Shown here in pieces: positions 42,855 through 51,171 of a stretch of DNA of 64,000 bases. The stretch is taken from positions 13,031 to 77,030 of the forward strand of contig JAXDOD010000190.1 in NCBI GenBank assembly GCA_034669045.1. The letters run 5' to 3'. The notes below the pieces were generated by a model that was not told the origin of the DNA, searched no databases, and was given only the letters and a program-made list of their open reading frames with translations. Position numbers and translations under genes: made by a program. This DNA is from VAZQ01 sp034669045. Lineage in GTDB: Bacteria > Pseudomonadota > Alphaproteobacteria > Rhizobiales > Xanthobacteraceae. How positions within the stretch are numbered: the first letter of the stretch is position 1; every line of letters starts with the position of its first letter.

Positions 42855-42878
42855 CTTGTAAGGGCTCTTGTAAGGGCT
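42855..42878. repeat. 12-bp tandem duplication upstream of gspE
   Basis: CTTGTAAGGGCT is repeated twice in direct succession within the gspD-gspE divergent region (42677-42902), about 25 bases before the gspE start. It may be a regulator binding site or a replication slippage product. The region should contain divergent promoters for the two secretion operons. Confidence 0.6.
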
Positions 42879-42902
42879 CTTCTTGGCTCGCCAGGACAAT
42901 CT

Positions 42903-44591
42903 ATGCGCGCGAATACTTCCAGGGAATTCGAAGAATACTTATCGAGCCGGCATCCCTTTAGGCTCGATTCTCGCGCGAAGGGCGGCTCGTCTGACACTCA
43001 ACAGGCCGAGAAAACCCTTCGCAAGCTCTGGGAGCTCACCGAGCTGTCGGCCAAGGACTTTGCCGACGAGGTGGCGCGCTTCTACGAGCTCCCGCGCCTC
43101 GGCCTGTCGCAGTTGATCGCCGCGGCCGCCGTGGCGGGCGGCTTTTCGCGCCGCTTCCTGCGCGAAACCACCATTTTTCCCTACCAGACGCCGGAAGGCA
43201 GCCTCAAGCTCGTGGTCGGCGATCCGACCGACCTTGCCGCCATCCGGGCCGCGGAGATCGTGCTCGGCGGACCGGTCGAGGTCGAGATCGGCTCGTTCGA
43301 GGACATCGCGACGGTGCTCGCGGAGCGGCTCGGCGACGACGAAGCGCCGGCCTCGGGAACCGGCGACGTCGCCAGCGCCCGCGCCGAGGACGACGTGGAG
43401 AGCCTGCGCGATCTGGCGAGCGGGGCGCCGGTCGTGCGCGCGGTCAACGATCTGCTCGAAAAGGCCGCGGAGCTGCGGGCGAGCGACATTCACATCGAGC
43501 CGTTCCGCGCCAACCTGGTCGTGCGCATGCGCATCGACGGAATGTTGCGCGCGATGCCGGCGCCGACCGGGGTTCCGCCGCAGGCGCTGATCTCGCGCAT
43601 CAAGATTCTGTCGGGCCTCAACATCGCCGAGCGGCGGCTGCCGCAGGACGGCGCCGCGCGCCTGCACATCACCCGCTCCGAGATCGACGTGCGGATCGCG
43701 ACCATGCCGACGCAGCATGGCGAATCGGCCGTGATCCGCCTGCTGCCGAAGGACCGCGGTCTCCTCGAGATCAGCAAGCTCGGACTCTCGCACGGCGATG
43801 AGGTCAAGCTCACCCGGCTGCTCGATCTGCCGCACGGCATGATCGTGGTCACCGGTCCGACCGGCAGCGGCAAGACCACCACGCTCGCGACCATGCTGTC
43901 CATTCTCAACCAGACCACGCGAAAGATCCTGACCATCGAAGACCCGGTGGAATACGAGATTCCCGGCATCAACCAGTCGCAGGTGAAGCCCGCGATCGGG
44001 CTGACCTTCGCCACCGCGATGCGCGCCTTCGTCCGCCAGGACCCCGACGTGATCATGGTCGGCGAGGTGCGCGACTCTGAAACCGCGCACATCGCCATCC
44101 ATGCCGCGCTGACGGGCCATCTGGTGCTGACCACGCTGCACACCGAGACGGCCGCGGCCGCCATTCCGCGCCTGCTCGACCTCAAGGTGGAAAGCTTCCT
44201 GCTCAAGTCGACGTTGCGCGCCGCCATCGCGCAGCGGCTGGTGCGCGTCTTGTGCGATCGCTGCAAGATCACCCGCACCTTGACCAGCGCGGACCTCGCG
44301 GCCGACCCGCGCTACGCCACGCTCGGCCTGCAGATCGGAGAGGACGTGCATGAGCCGCACGGCTGCGAGCGCTGCGGCGGCACCGGCTATCGCGGCCGCA
44401 ACGGCGTGTTCGAGGTGCTCGAGATGTCCGAGGAGGTGCGGCCGATGATCACCGGCAACGCCGATTCCAACACCATCGACGAGGCCGCCATCCGCGCCGG
44501 CATGACCACCATGATCGACGACGCGGTCGCCAAATGCCGCAGCGGGATGACTTCGGCCGCCGAAGTCCTCCGCGTTACGACGATACGCTAA
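42903..44591 (+). CDS. gspE: Type II secretion ATPase GspE
   Basis: I chose ATG 42903 (562 aa), because the upstream part of the frame from 42822 lies over a low-complexity G-run and a tandem repeat. An N1 domain (ELSAKDFADEVARFYELP, FPYQTPEGSLKLVVGDP) precedes the catalytic part. It contains ASDIHIEPF, Walker A VTGPTGSGKTTTLATML, the Asp-box ILTIEDPVEYEIPGI and the Walker B/His box REVRDSETAHIAIHAALTGH. A zinc-binding tetracysteine site (LCDRCKI and GCERCGGTGYRGR) is present. GspE is the cytoplasmic hexameric ATPase that powers pseudopilus assembly. The gene is the first of nine consecutive gsp genes. Confidence 0.95.
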   Translation: MRANTSREFEEYLSSRHPFRLDSRAKGGSSDTQQAEKTLRKLWELTELSAKDFADEVARFYELPRLGLSQLIAAAAVAGGFSRRFLRETTIFPYQTPEGSLKLVVGDPTDLAAIRAAEIVLGGPVEVEIGSFEDIATVLAERLGDDEAPASGTGDVASARAEDDVESLRDLASGAPVVRAVNDLLEKAAELRASDIHIEPFRANLVVRMRIDGMLRAMPAPTGVPPQALISRIKILSGLNIAERRLPQDGAARLHITRSEIDVRIATMPTQHGESAVIRLLPKDRGLLEISKLGLSHGDEVKLTRLLDLPHGMIVVTGPTGSGKTTTLATMLSILNQTTRKILTIEDPVEYEIPGINQSQVKPAIGLTFATAMRAFVRQDPDVIMVGEVRDSETAHIAIHAALTGHLVLTTLHTETAAAAIPRLLDLKVESFLLKSTLRAAIAQRLVRVLCDRCKITRTLTSADLAADPRYATLGLQIGEDVHEPHGCERCGGTGYRGRNGVFEVLEMSEEVRPMITGNADSNTIDEAAIRAGMTTMIDDAVAKCRSGMTSAAEVLRVTTIR

Positions 44592-44595
44592 CACC

Positions 44596-45810
44596 GTGCC
44601 CAATTTCCGCTATCGAGCGCTGACCCAGACCGGCGAGATCGTAAGCGGGTCGATCGCGGCCCCGACCGCGGCCGAGGTGGCGCGCCGCATCGAATATCTC
44701 GGGCTGGTGCCGATCGAGACCGTCACCGAACAGGGCGACGCTCCGGCCGCGCGCGTGAATGCCTCGTTCTTCTATCGGCCGCGCAGCGAGGACGTGACGG
44801 TCTTCACCCGCGACTTCGCGCTGCTGCTGAAGGCGGGCGCGCGCATCGACGATGCGCTGGCGCTGCTCGCGAGCGACATGGATATCGGCCGCCTGCGCCC
44901 GTTCGTCGGGCAGATCAGGGCGAGCGTGGTTGCGGGCGAAAGCCTCGCCGAGGCGATGTCGCATCACCCGCTGCTGTTCCCGGACATGTTCGTGGCGCTG
45001 GTGCGGGTTGGCGAGGCCTCCGGCACGCTCGACCACGTGCTGGAAGCCCTCGGGAGCGAGCGGGCCCGTTCCGAGGCCCTGCAGCGAAAGGTCGGCGACG
45101 CGCTGCGCTACCCTGCCTTCGTCCTGTTCGCGGCCGGCACCGTCCTGGTGTTCTTCCTGCTGTTCGTATTGCCGCAATTTGCCTCGGTGCTGCGCGATTT
45201 CGGCGCCAAGCTCGATCCCATCGTCATGACGTTTCTTAGCTTTTCGGAGCTGTTGCGCGCCCACACGGTCGAAGTCGGGGTCGGCGCCGTGGTCGCGGTC
45301 GTTGCGGGCTGGCTGGTGTTCCGGCGCCCGAAAGTCCGCAGCGCCATGATGTCGGCGGTGTCGCGGGTTCCGCTCGTCCGCACCGTGTTCAGCCTGCATC
45401 GCACGGCCTTGTTCTGCCGCAATCTGGGCGTTCTGCTCGGAAGCGGTGTCCCGCTGACGACGACGCTGCGCATCCTGGTCGACATGATGGCGCGGACCGG
45501 CAACGCGGAGGGCTGGAGCAAGACCGCTGAGCGCGTCCGGCACGGCGGGAAGCTGTCCGACGGGCTCGCGGAGGCGGCGATACTTCCGGCGATGGCGGTG
45601 CGCATGATAAAGATCGGCGAGGAAACCGGGCAGTTGCCGGTGCTGTCGGGACGGGTGGCCGACTTCTACGAGGCCAAGCTCCAGCGCAGCCTCGACCGGG
45701 TGGTCGGCATCGTCGGCCCGCTTGCCATCATCATCATCGCCGCCGTCGTCGGTGGCCTGATCGTTTCCGTGATGACCGCGCTGATGTCGGTCACCCAGAT
45801 TGTCGGATGA
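44596..45810 (+). CDS. gspF: Type II secretion inner-membrane platform protein GspF
   Basis: The frame starts at GTG 44596, four bases after gspE. The 404-aa protein begins FRYRALTQTGEIVSGSI, as GspF does, and has two repeated T2SSF domains. The first has VTVFTRDFALLLKAGARID and the second FSLHRTALFCRNLGVLLGSGV. Each is followed by conserved GE(AE)xG-type motifs (RVGEASGTLDHVLE, KIGEETGQLPVL). Three membrane spans are predicted. It forms the core platform on which GspE acts. The gspG start overlaps its stop (ATGA). Confidence 0.95.
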   Translation: MPNFRYRALTQTGEIVSGSIAAPTAAEVARRIEYLGLVPIETVTEQGDAPAARVNASFFYRPRSEDVTVFTRDFALLLKAGARIDDALALLASDMDIGRLRPFVGQIRASVVAGESLAEAMSHHPLLFPDMFVALVRVGEASGTLDHVLEALGSERARSEALQRKVGDALRYPAFVLFAAGTVLVFFLLFVLPQFASVLRDFGAKLDPIVMTFLSFSELLRAHTVEVGVGAVVAVVAGWLVFRRPKVRSAMMSAVSRVPLVRTVFSLHRTALFCRNLGVLLGSGVPLTTTLRILVDMMARTGNAEGWSKTAERVRHGGKLSDGLAEAAILPAMAVRMIKIGEETGQLPVLSGRVADFYEAKLQRSLDRVVGIVGPLAIIIIAAVVGGLIVSVMTALMSVTQIVG

Positions 45811-46322
45811 AGTTGATGAGTTGGATGAGAGGGGACATGTGGAATTTCGGCTTCGACAGGCTTGCGTTGCGGACGGTTGCGCCACGTCGTCGTCGCCGGC
45901 GCGCGCGACACGGCGAGCAAGGCTTCACGCTGGTCGAGATCCTGGTCGTCATCACGATCATCGGCCTCATCATGGGCCTGGTCGGCCCGCGCGTCCTGAA
46001 TTATCTCGCCGAGTCGAAGGCCAAGGCCGCCAAGATCCAGATCGAGAGCTTCTCGAGCGCGCTCGACCTCTATTACCTCGACACCGGAAAATATCCGTCC
46101 AGCTCGGAAGGTCTCGGCGCGCTGGTGCAACGCAGCGGCAACACGCAATCGTGGAACGGGCCGTATCTCAAGGGCGGCGTGGTGCCAAACGACCCGTGGG
46201 GCAAGCCCTACATCTACCGGGCGCCCGGCGAGCACGGCGCATATGACATGATGTCCTACGGTGCGGATGGACAAGAAGGTGGCACAGGCACGGCGGCCGA
46301 CATCACGAGTTGGACGCGTTGA
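45807..46322 (+). CDS. gspG: Major pseudopilin GspG
   Basis: ATG 45807 overlaps the gspF stop. The leader is unusually long and basic (39 residues, including APRRRRRRARHGEQG), then the prepilin motif GFTLVEILVVITIIGLIMG with Glu at +5; later starts at 45828 or 45837 would shorten it. The C-terminal part shows the typical GspG fold (YYLDTGKYPSSSEGLGALVQ, GPYLKGGVVPNDPWGKPYIY, SYGADGQEGGTG). The peptidase from 39784 should remove the leader. GspG is the main subunit of the pseudopilus piston. Confidence 0.9.
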   Translation: MKLMSWMRGDMWNFGFDRLALRTVAPRRRRRRARHGEQGFTLVEILVVITIIGLIMGLVGPRVLNYLAESKAKAAKIQIESFSSALDLYYLDTGKYPSSSEGLGALVQRSGNTQSWNGPYLKGGVVPNDPWGKPYIYRAPGEHGAYDMMSYGADGQEGGTGTAADITSWTR

Positions 46323-46329
46323 CGCGCCG

Positions 46330-46779
46330 ATGCGGCAGGACGGCTTCACATTGTTCGAAGTCGTTTGCGTCGTCGCCATCATATCGATCATTGCGGCGAT
46401 CATCCTGCCGGGCCTGCCGCGCGGGACGTCGCGCGCGCGGATCGAGGCCTATGCGCTCGAAGCCGCCACGATCCTCAAGGCCGACCGCAACGCCGCGATC
46501 CGGCGGCGGACGGAAGTGGTCACGCAGATCGATGCGCGCGCGCGATCGCTGCACTCGGGCATCTCGGGCCGCAGCGTGCGGATGCCTGAGGATGTGCTGT
46601 TCGAGGCCAGCCTGGCCGCGCGCTGCAATGGGCGCAGCGTCGGGACCACGATCAATTTCTTCTCGTCCGGGATGTCCTGCGGCGGCGCGATCATCCTGAC
46701 GCGACAAGGCATCGGCTACCAGATTCGCGTCAACTGGCTCACGGGAGGGATCGAGGTTGCTCCGTTCAGCTCGCTCTGA
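46330..46779 (+). CDS. gspH: Minor pseudopilin GspH
   Basis: ATG 46330 directly precedes the prepilin motif (MRQDGFTLFEVVCVVAIISI), so it is preferred to the in-frame start at 46261, which overlaps gspG. The 149-aa protein has one N-terminal hydrophobic helix and a small beta-rich C-terminal domain (ARIEAYALEAATILKADRNA, RLDTVR-like residues absent). It is a minor pseudopilin of the H type, probably near the pseudopilus tip. It overlaps the start of gspI. Confidence 0.85.
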   Translation: MRQDGFTLFEVVCVVAIISIIAAIILPGLPRGTSRARIEAYALEAATILKADRNAAIRRRTEVVTQIDARARSLHSGISGRSVRMPEDVLFEASLAARCNGRSVGTTINFFSSGMSCGGAIILTRQGIGYQIRVNWLTGGIEVAPFSSL

Positions 46780-47161
46780 GCGCCGACGTGGCGACGCCGG
46801 CTTCACGCTCATCGAGGTGCTTGTCGCGCTTGCGGTGATCGCCGTGGTGCTGACGGCGATCGGCTCGTTGGTGGCGGCGAGTGCCCGCGGCACCCGCTCG
46901 ATCGATGCGCACCTGGCGCTGGTCGAGACCGCGCGCGCCATCGAGACCGGCTTGCCGTCGCGCGAGGACCTCAAGACCGGGAGTTTTTCAGGCGAGCTGG
47001 CCGGCCACCGCTGGCGCGTCGACGTGCAGCCGTTCGCGGCCAACGTCGACTCGCGCACGCCGTCGCAGTGGATACCGCTCACCGTCGTGATCCGGGTCCA
47101 GTCTCCGGCCGGCAGCGTTCTGCAGCTCGACACCGTGCGGCTGCGCCGGCGGCCGGAATGA
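46757..47161 (+). CDS. gspI: Minor pseudopilin GspI
   Basis: The 134-aa protein starts at 46757 within the end of gspH. The leader (LRSARSERRRGDAG) precedes GFTLIEVLVALAVIAVVLTA, a perfect type III prepilin signature. The C-terminal domain is short, as usual for GspI. It forms the tip complex with GspJ and GspK. Its stop overlaps the gspJ ATG at 47158. Confidence 0.9.
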   Translation: MLRSARSERRRGDAGFTLIEVLVALAVIAVVLTAIGSLVAASARGTRSIDAHLALVETARAIETGLPSREDLKTGSFSGELAGHRWRVDVQPFAANVDSRTPSQWIPLTVVIRVQSPAGSVLQLDTVRLRRRPE

Positions 47162-47862
47162 ACCGGCGACCGGCCCGCAGCGCGGCTTCCAATTCCGGCT
47201 TCACGATGATCGAAGCCCTGATCGCGACCGCCCTGATGGTTGCGATCCTGACGGCGCTGGCCACGGTCACGGCGCAATGGCTGCCGAACTGGAACCGCGG
47301 CTTTGCGCGGGTGCAGCGAAGCGAGCTGTTGTCGTTCGGCCTGGAGCGAATCGTCAGTGATCTTGCGGCCGCCGAATTCGTGCCGCCCCACAACAAGACC
47401 AAGGACCCGCTGTTCGACGGCGGTGAAATCTCGGTCACCTTCGTGCGATCCGCGCTCGGCCCCAATGCGCGGCCGGGCCTTGAAGTCATCAGGCTGGCGG
47501 AAGTCAGCGAGGGCAACGGCCTCACGATGGTCAGGCTGCGCGCGCCCTTCGTGCCGCTCGAACCGACGCTGCCGGTGAACCCGCAGCTCAAGTTCTTCGA
47601 TCCGGTCATGCTGGTGCGGGCGCCGTACCGGATCACGTTCGCCTATGCCGGCCCGGACCGGGTCTGGAAGACCACGTGGCGCGAGTCCAACCAGCTTCCG
47701 CGCGCCGTGCGCATCCTCCTGCGCGACGCCGCGACCGACCAGACGCTGTCGGTGTCGACCGCCACCATGGTTCATGTCGTGGTCGGGGCGGAATGCGTCC
47801 GATCCAGGAACCCGCGCGACTGCAACAAGGTCCAGGCCGCTCCTCCCGCTTCGAATCTCTGA
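47158..47862 (+). CDS. gspJ: Minor pseudopilin GspJ
   Basis: ATG 47158 overlaps the gspI stop (ATGA). The 234-aa protein carries the prepilin motif SGFTMIEALIATALMVAIL after a 14-residue leader, and a C-terminal domain with several Arg/Trp-rich strands (WLPNWNRGFARVQRSELLSF, YRITFAYAGPDRVW). The length and gene order (between gspI and gspK) identify it as GspJ. It is part of the tip complex of the pseudopilus. Confidence 0.9.
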   Translation: MNRRPARSAASNSGFTMIEALIATALMVAILTALATVTAQWLPNWNRGFARVQRSELLSFGLERIVSDLAAAEFVPPHNKTKDPLFDGGEISVTFVRSALGPNARPGLEVIRLAEVSEGNGLTMVRLRAPFVPLEPTLPVNPQLKFFDPVMLVRAPYRITFAYAGPDRVWKTTWRESNQLPRAVRILLRDAATDQTLSVSTATMVHVVVGAECVRSRNPRDCNKVQAAPPASNL

Positions 47863-47882
47863 AACAGGCGACGATCGCAACC

Positions 47883-48824
47883 ATGAACCCTCGGGCCCCA
47901 AGGATCAGCCGCCGCCGCGATCGCGATGGATTCATCGTGGTGGCGGTGCTCTGGATCCTGGCGGCGCTGGCGACGCTTGCATCGATCTACGCGGTCTACG
48001 TCTCCAACACGGCGGCTGCCGCGAGCGTCAACGACGACCGCATCCGGGCCGGGGCGCTGGTTTCGGCAGCCGTCGAGCTCACGGCCTTTCAGCTTACCCT
48101 CGGCAAGCCGGAAGAGCGGCGGCCGCGGGGAACCTTCACGTTCCGGATCGGCACCGGCAGCGTGGCTGTGGAATTCCGCTCCGAAGCCGCGCGCATTGAC
48201 CTCAACGCCGCCCCCAAGGAACTCCTGGCCGGGCTGTTTGCCGCCCTCGGCGCCAGCCAGACCAACGCCGAAGCCTATGCCGAGCGCATCGTCGGGTGGC
48301 GCACGCTCGCGACCGGAGACGATCTGTCCGGCACCGAGTCCTCCGCCTACCGGACCGCCGGCATTCCCTATCGGCCGCGCCAGGGCCCGTTCGCCCACGT
48401 TTCCGAATTATGGCTGGTGATGGGGATTCCCCCGGTCATGGTCGAGCGGGCGCTGCCGTTCGTGACCGTGTTCAGCGGCCGGGCGGACGTCAGCCTCCTC
48501 GATGCCGAGCCGCAGGTCCTGGCCGCGCTGCCGGGAATGACGCCGGAACGGCTCGGCGCCATTTTGAGACAGCGCAACGGGGGTCGGCAGGATGGCGGCG
48601 GCGTGCTAGGAGGGGCGACTTCCGAAGCGCCAGCCGCTCCCGGCGACACCGCCAAAGCGACCCGGGTGAAGATCAGCATCGTGTTCGACAACGGCCGGCG
48701 TCTCAATGCGGCCGTGGTCATTCTGCTGCTCGAGGGCGCCGATGACCCGTATTATGTCTTGTCGTGGCGGGACGATGCCGATGGACCGATGGCGGACGAT
48801 CCGCCCGTGGTGAGTTTGCGATGA
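47883..48824 (+). CDS. gspK: Minor pseudopilin GspK
   Basis: ATG 47883 gives 313 aa. The prepilin-like region DGFIVVAVLWILAALATLAS lacks Glu at +5, which is the normal condition for GspK, the tip subunit. The large globular part includes the helical insert typical of GspK (FRSEAARIDLNAAPKELLAG, AEAYAERIVGWRT) and helix-hairpin-helix-like repeats (VSLLDAEPQVLAALPGMTPE). It ends at 48824, overlapping the start of gspL. Confidence 0.9.
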   Translation: MNPRAPRISRRRDRDGFIVVAVLWILAALATLASIYAVYVSNTAAAASVNDDRIRAGALVSAAVELTAFQLTLGKPEERRPRGTFTFRIGTGSVAVEFRSEAARIDLNAAPKELLAGLFAALGASQTNAEAYAERIVGWRTLATGDDLSGTESSAYRTAGIPYRPRQGPFAHVSELWLVMGIPPVMVERALPFVTVFSGRADVSLLDAEPQVLAALPGMTPERLGAILRQRNGGRQDGGGVLGGATSEAPAAPGDTAKATRVKISIVFDNGRRLNAAVVILLLEGADDPYYVLSWRDDADGPMADDPPVVSLR

Positions 48825-49888
48825 CGTTCCTGCAGACGGTCAAGGGGATCTGCTCGCGCTGGATCGATTGCGTAGCCGAGGCGCTGGTCGCCCTGGTGGC
48901 GCGGCTGTCGGCGCCGCGGGTCGTCGAGCTCGTGGAACGCGAGGGCGGCGGCTTTGCGGTCGGCGCCAACGCAGCCGGCGCTCCGTCCGCGAGCCTTCAG
49001 ATCAAGGAGGGCAAGGAGTTCCGCCCGCTGCCGGCGGACGCGGGGGAGCCTCTCAAGGGCCGCCACGCCGAGATCATCCTGCGGCCGAACCGCTTCGTGT
49101 TCCGGCCGATCGAGCTGCCGCGGCAGGCCGCGGACTTCCTCGACGGCGTCGTCCGCTCCCAGATCGACCGCCTGACGCCCTGGGCCGCCAAGGACGCGGT
49201 GTTCGGCTGGATGAAGCCGGTCGAGATCGCGAAGGATCGCATCTCCGTGACCGTGGTGGCGACCGCGCGTGCGCTGGTGATGCCCTTCGTGCAGGCGGCC
49301 ACCGGCCTCGGCGCCGATTCGATCTCGGTTTCGACGGTCGCCGACGGCAAGGAAGCCGGTTCCGGTCCGATCAAGGTGTTCGAGCAGAAGACGCGGCAAG
49401 CCATCGAGGCCGGCCGCATCCGCCGTGCCCTCGTCGCGGTGCTGGTGGTGGTCGGCCTCGCGGCCGCGATCGCGATCGGCGGCGCGTACATCATCGGCGA
49501 CGACCTCGACACCCAGCTCAGCGACCTGACCCGCCGCGTCGCCGAGCGTCGCGCCGCGCTGCGGGCCGGGCGTGAGGGCGGCAGCGACACCGCCATGACC
49601 CGCCTGGAGCGCCGCAAGCACGAGGTGCCGTCGAGCGTGATCGTGATGGAAGCGCTGTCGGAGATTCTTCCCGATCATACCTTCGTCACGGAGCTGCGGG
49701 TTGAAGGCAACAAGCTGCAGCTCATCGGCTTCACGCGTGATGCGCCGTCGCTCATCCGGCTGATCGAGCAGTCGCAGCACTTCACGCGTGCCACGTTCTT
49801 TGCGCCGACGACGCGCTCGCCGTCCGATCCGGGCGAGCGTTTTCACATCGAGGCGCGCATCGAGCCGGTCTACAGGCCACGCACATGA
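48821..49888 (+). CDS. gspL: Type II secretion protein GspL
   Basis: ATG 48821 overlaps the gspK stop; an upstream in-frame start exists but would overlap gspK by 60 bases. The 355-aa protein has a cytoplasmic actin-like half (REGGGFAVGANAAG, FRPIELPRQAADFLDGVV) and a single membrane helix near 205-230 (RRALVAVLVVVGLAAAIAIG). A periplasmic coiled-coil/ferredoxin-like domain follows (LEALSEILPDHTF-like: MEALSEILPDHTFVTELRV), recognised as a PilN-like fold. It anchors GspE to the membrane and binds GspM, encoded next. Confidence 0.85.
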   Translation: MTFLQTVKGICSRWIDCVAEALVALVARLSAPRVVELVEREGGGFAVGANAAGAPSASLQIKEGKEFRPLPADAGEPLKGRHAEIILRPNRFVFRPIELPRQAADFLDGVVRSQIDRLTPWAAKDAVFGWMKPVEIAKDRISVTVVATARALVMPFVQAATGLGADSISVSTVADGKEAGSGPIKVFEQKTRQAIEAGRIRRALVAVLVVVGLAAAIAIGGAYIIGDDLDTQLSDLTRRVAERRAALRAGREGGSDTAMTRLERRKHEVPSSVIVMEALSEILPDHTFVTELRVEGNKLQLIGFTRDAPSLIRLIEQSQHFTRATFFAPTTRSPSDPGERFHIEARIEPVYRPRT

Positions 49889-50448
49889 CCCTCGAACACC
49901 TGATCAGCCGTTACCTCACGCGCTCGCCGCTGGTCGCGACCAGTTGCTACGTCGCGCTGGTCTTGGTCCTGGTGTTCACCACCTGGGTTTCGATCGTGGG
50001 CATCGTCGAGCGGCAGGCCGCCGTCGCGGCCGCCGGCGTGGTGCTCGAACAGCTCGGCGGACGCCGGACCGCGCCCACCGGCGCCGATCCAACCACCGGT
50101 CCCGTTCCCACGGGTTCGGCATTCCTCGAAGGCCAGACGGTCACCATCGCGGGCGCGGCGCTGATGCAGCGGGTGGTCGGCGCGGTGCGCAAGGTCGGCG
50201 GCAATGTGCTCTCCTCGCAGGTGGCGATCGAAGGGTCCCAAGCCAAGACCGGGCTCGTGAGCGTGGTCCTGAGCTGCGAGGTGGGGCAGCCGGAACTCCA
50301 GCAACTGCTCTATGACCTCGAGGCCGGGATGCCGTTCCTGTTCGTGGATCAGATGGTGGCGCAGTCGCCGCAGGGTTTCACGGGCCTCGACGGCGGAAAA
50401 ATGCGCATTCTGCTCGGGGTATCCGGTCAGTGGGACGGCGCGCAGTAG
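49885..50448 (+). CDS. gspM: Type II secretion protein GspM
   Basis: ATG 49885 overlaps the gspL stop by four bases. The 187-aa protein has one N-terminal membrane helix (ATSCYVALVLVLVFTTWVSI) followed by a short coiled coil and a periplasmic ferredoxin-like domain (FLEGQTVTIAGAALMQRVVG, LQQLLYDLEAGMPFLFVD), the GspM type seen in rhizobial systems. It partners with GspL. This is the last recognisable gsp gene of the run. Confidence 0.85.
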   Translation: MTLEHLISRYLTRSPLVATSCYVALVLVLVFTTWVSIVGIVERQAAVAAAGVVLEQLGGRRTAPTGADPTTGPVPTGSAFLEGQTVTIAGAALMQRVVGAVRKVGGNVLSSQVAIEGSQAKTGLVSVVLSCEVGQPELQQLLYDLEAGMPFLFVDQMVAQSPQGFTGLDGGKMRILLGVSGQWDGAQ

Positions 50449-50536
50449 GGCCGCTTGACAAGGCCCGGGGCGACGGCGAACATCTTTCGATAAACGCCGC
50501 GCATCGTCGCGCAGGAACGCGGTTGGGGTCATTCGC

Positions 50537-51091
50537 ATGCAATACGCCACACGGTTCGTCGCCGCCGCCATAGCGGCCATGCTGCTGGCGCCGTCCGCCG
50601 GCTCGGCCGCCTCTCTCGACACCGGCGTGACCGTCCGAAAGCCGGTCCGCGTCGTCGTTGCCGTCTCGCTGCGCGCCGGCATCGCCGCCTTCAACCGCGA
50701 GGATTACGCCACCGCCGCCAGGATTTTCCGGGTGCTGGCGGAGCGCGGCGACGCCCAGGCGCAGGCCTATCTCGGATTCATGTATCAGACCGGCAAGGGC
50801 GTGCCGCAGCACCATATCGTGTCGGCGAAATGGTATCACCGCGCCGCCAAGCAAGGGCATCCGGCCGCGCAGCAGGCCCTCGGGCTCCTGTTCGACAAGG
50901 GCCTGGGCGTCCCCGAGGACGATGTCCTCGCCCATAAGTGGATCAACCTCGCGACCTCCAAGGCCTCGGCGCGAGAACGCGAGCACTGGGCGCGGATCCG
51001 CGACAACATCGCGACCAAGATGACGCCCGTCGAGATCGAGACGGCGGAGGAACTGGCGCACAAGTGGCGCCCGCGCCAGGAGCGTTGGTAG
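50537..51091 (+). CDS. Sel1-repeat (TPR-like) secreted protein
   Basis: The 184-aa protein starts at ATG 50537 with a signal peptide (FVAAAIAAMLLAPSAGSAA). The remainder is built of Sel1-like helical repeats: GDAQAQAYLGFMYQTGKGVP followed by GHPAAQQALGLLFDKGLGVP and a partial third. Sel1 proteins act as scaffolds in periplasmic or membrane assemblies. It sits 88 bases after gspM, so it might be transcribed with the secretion operon, but no direct link is evident. Confidence 0.8.
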   Translation: MQYATRFVAAAIAAMLLAPSAGSAASLDTGVTVRKPVRVVVAVSLRAGIAAFNREDYATAARIFRVLAERGDAQAQAYLGFMYQTGKGVPQHHIVSAKWYHRAAKQGHPAAQQALGLLFDKGLGVPEDDVLAHKWINLATSKASAREREHWARIRDNIATKMTPVEIETAEELAHKWRPRQERW

Positions 51092-51171
51092 ATCCTGCGG
51101 CGCGAGACGCGCGCCTTTCGCGCGCTCCTCGCCCCGAGCCCGGCGTCCGCGGCGCCGCGGAGCAGGCTGAT

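Noticed and set aside
42939..44603. 554-aa open frame on the minus strand
   Set aside because: Shadow of gspE; no recognisable domain and biased His/Asp/Gly/Arg composition.
44575..45885. 436-aa open frame on the minus strand
   Set aside because: Shadow of gspF with low-complexity charged composition.
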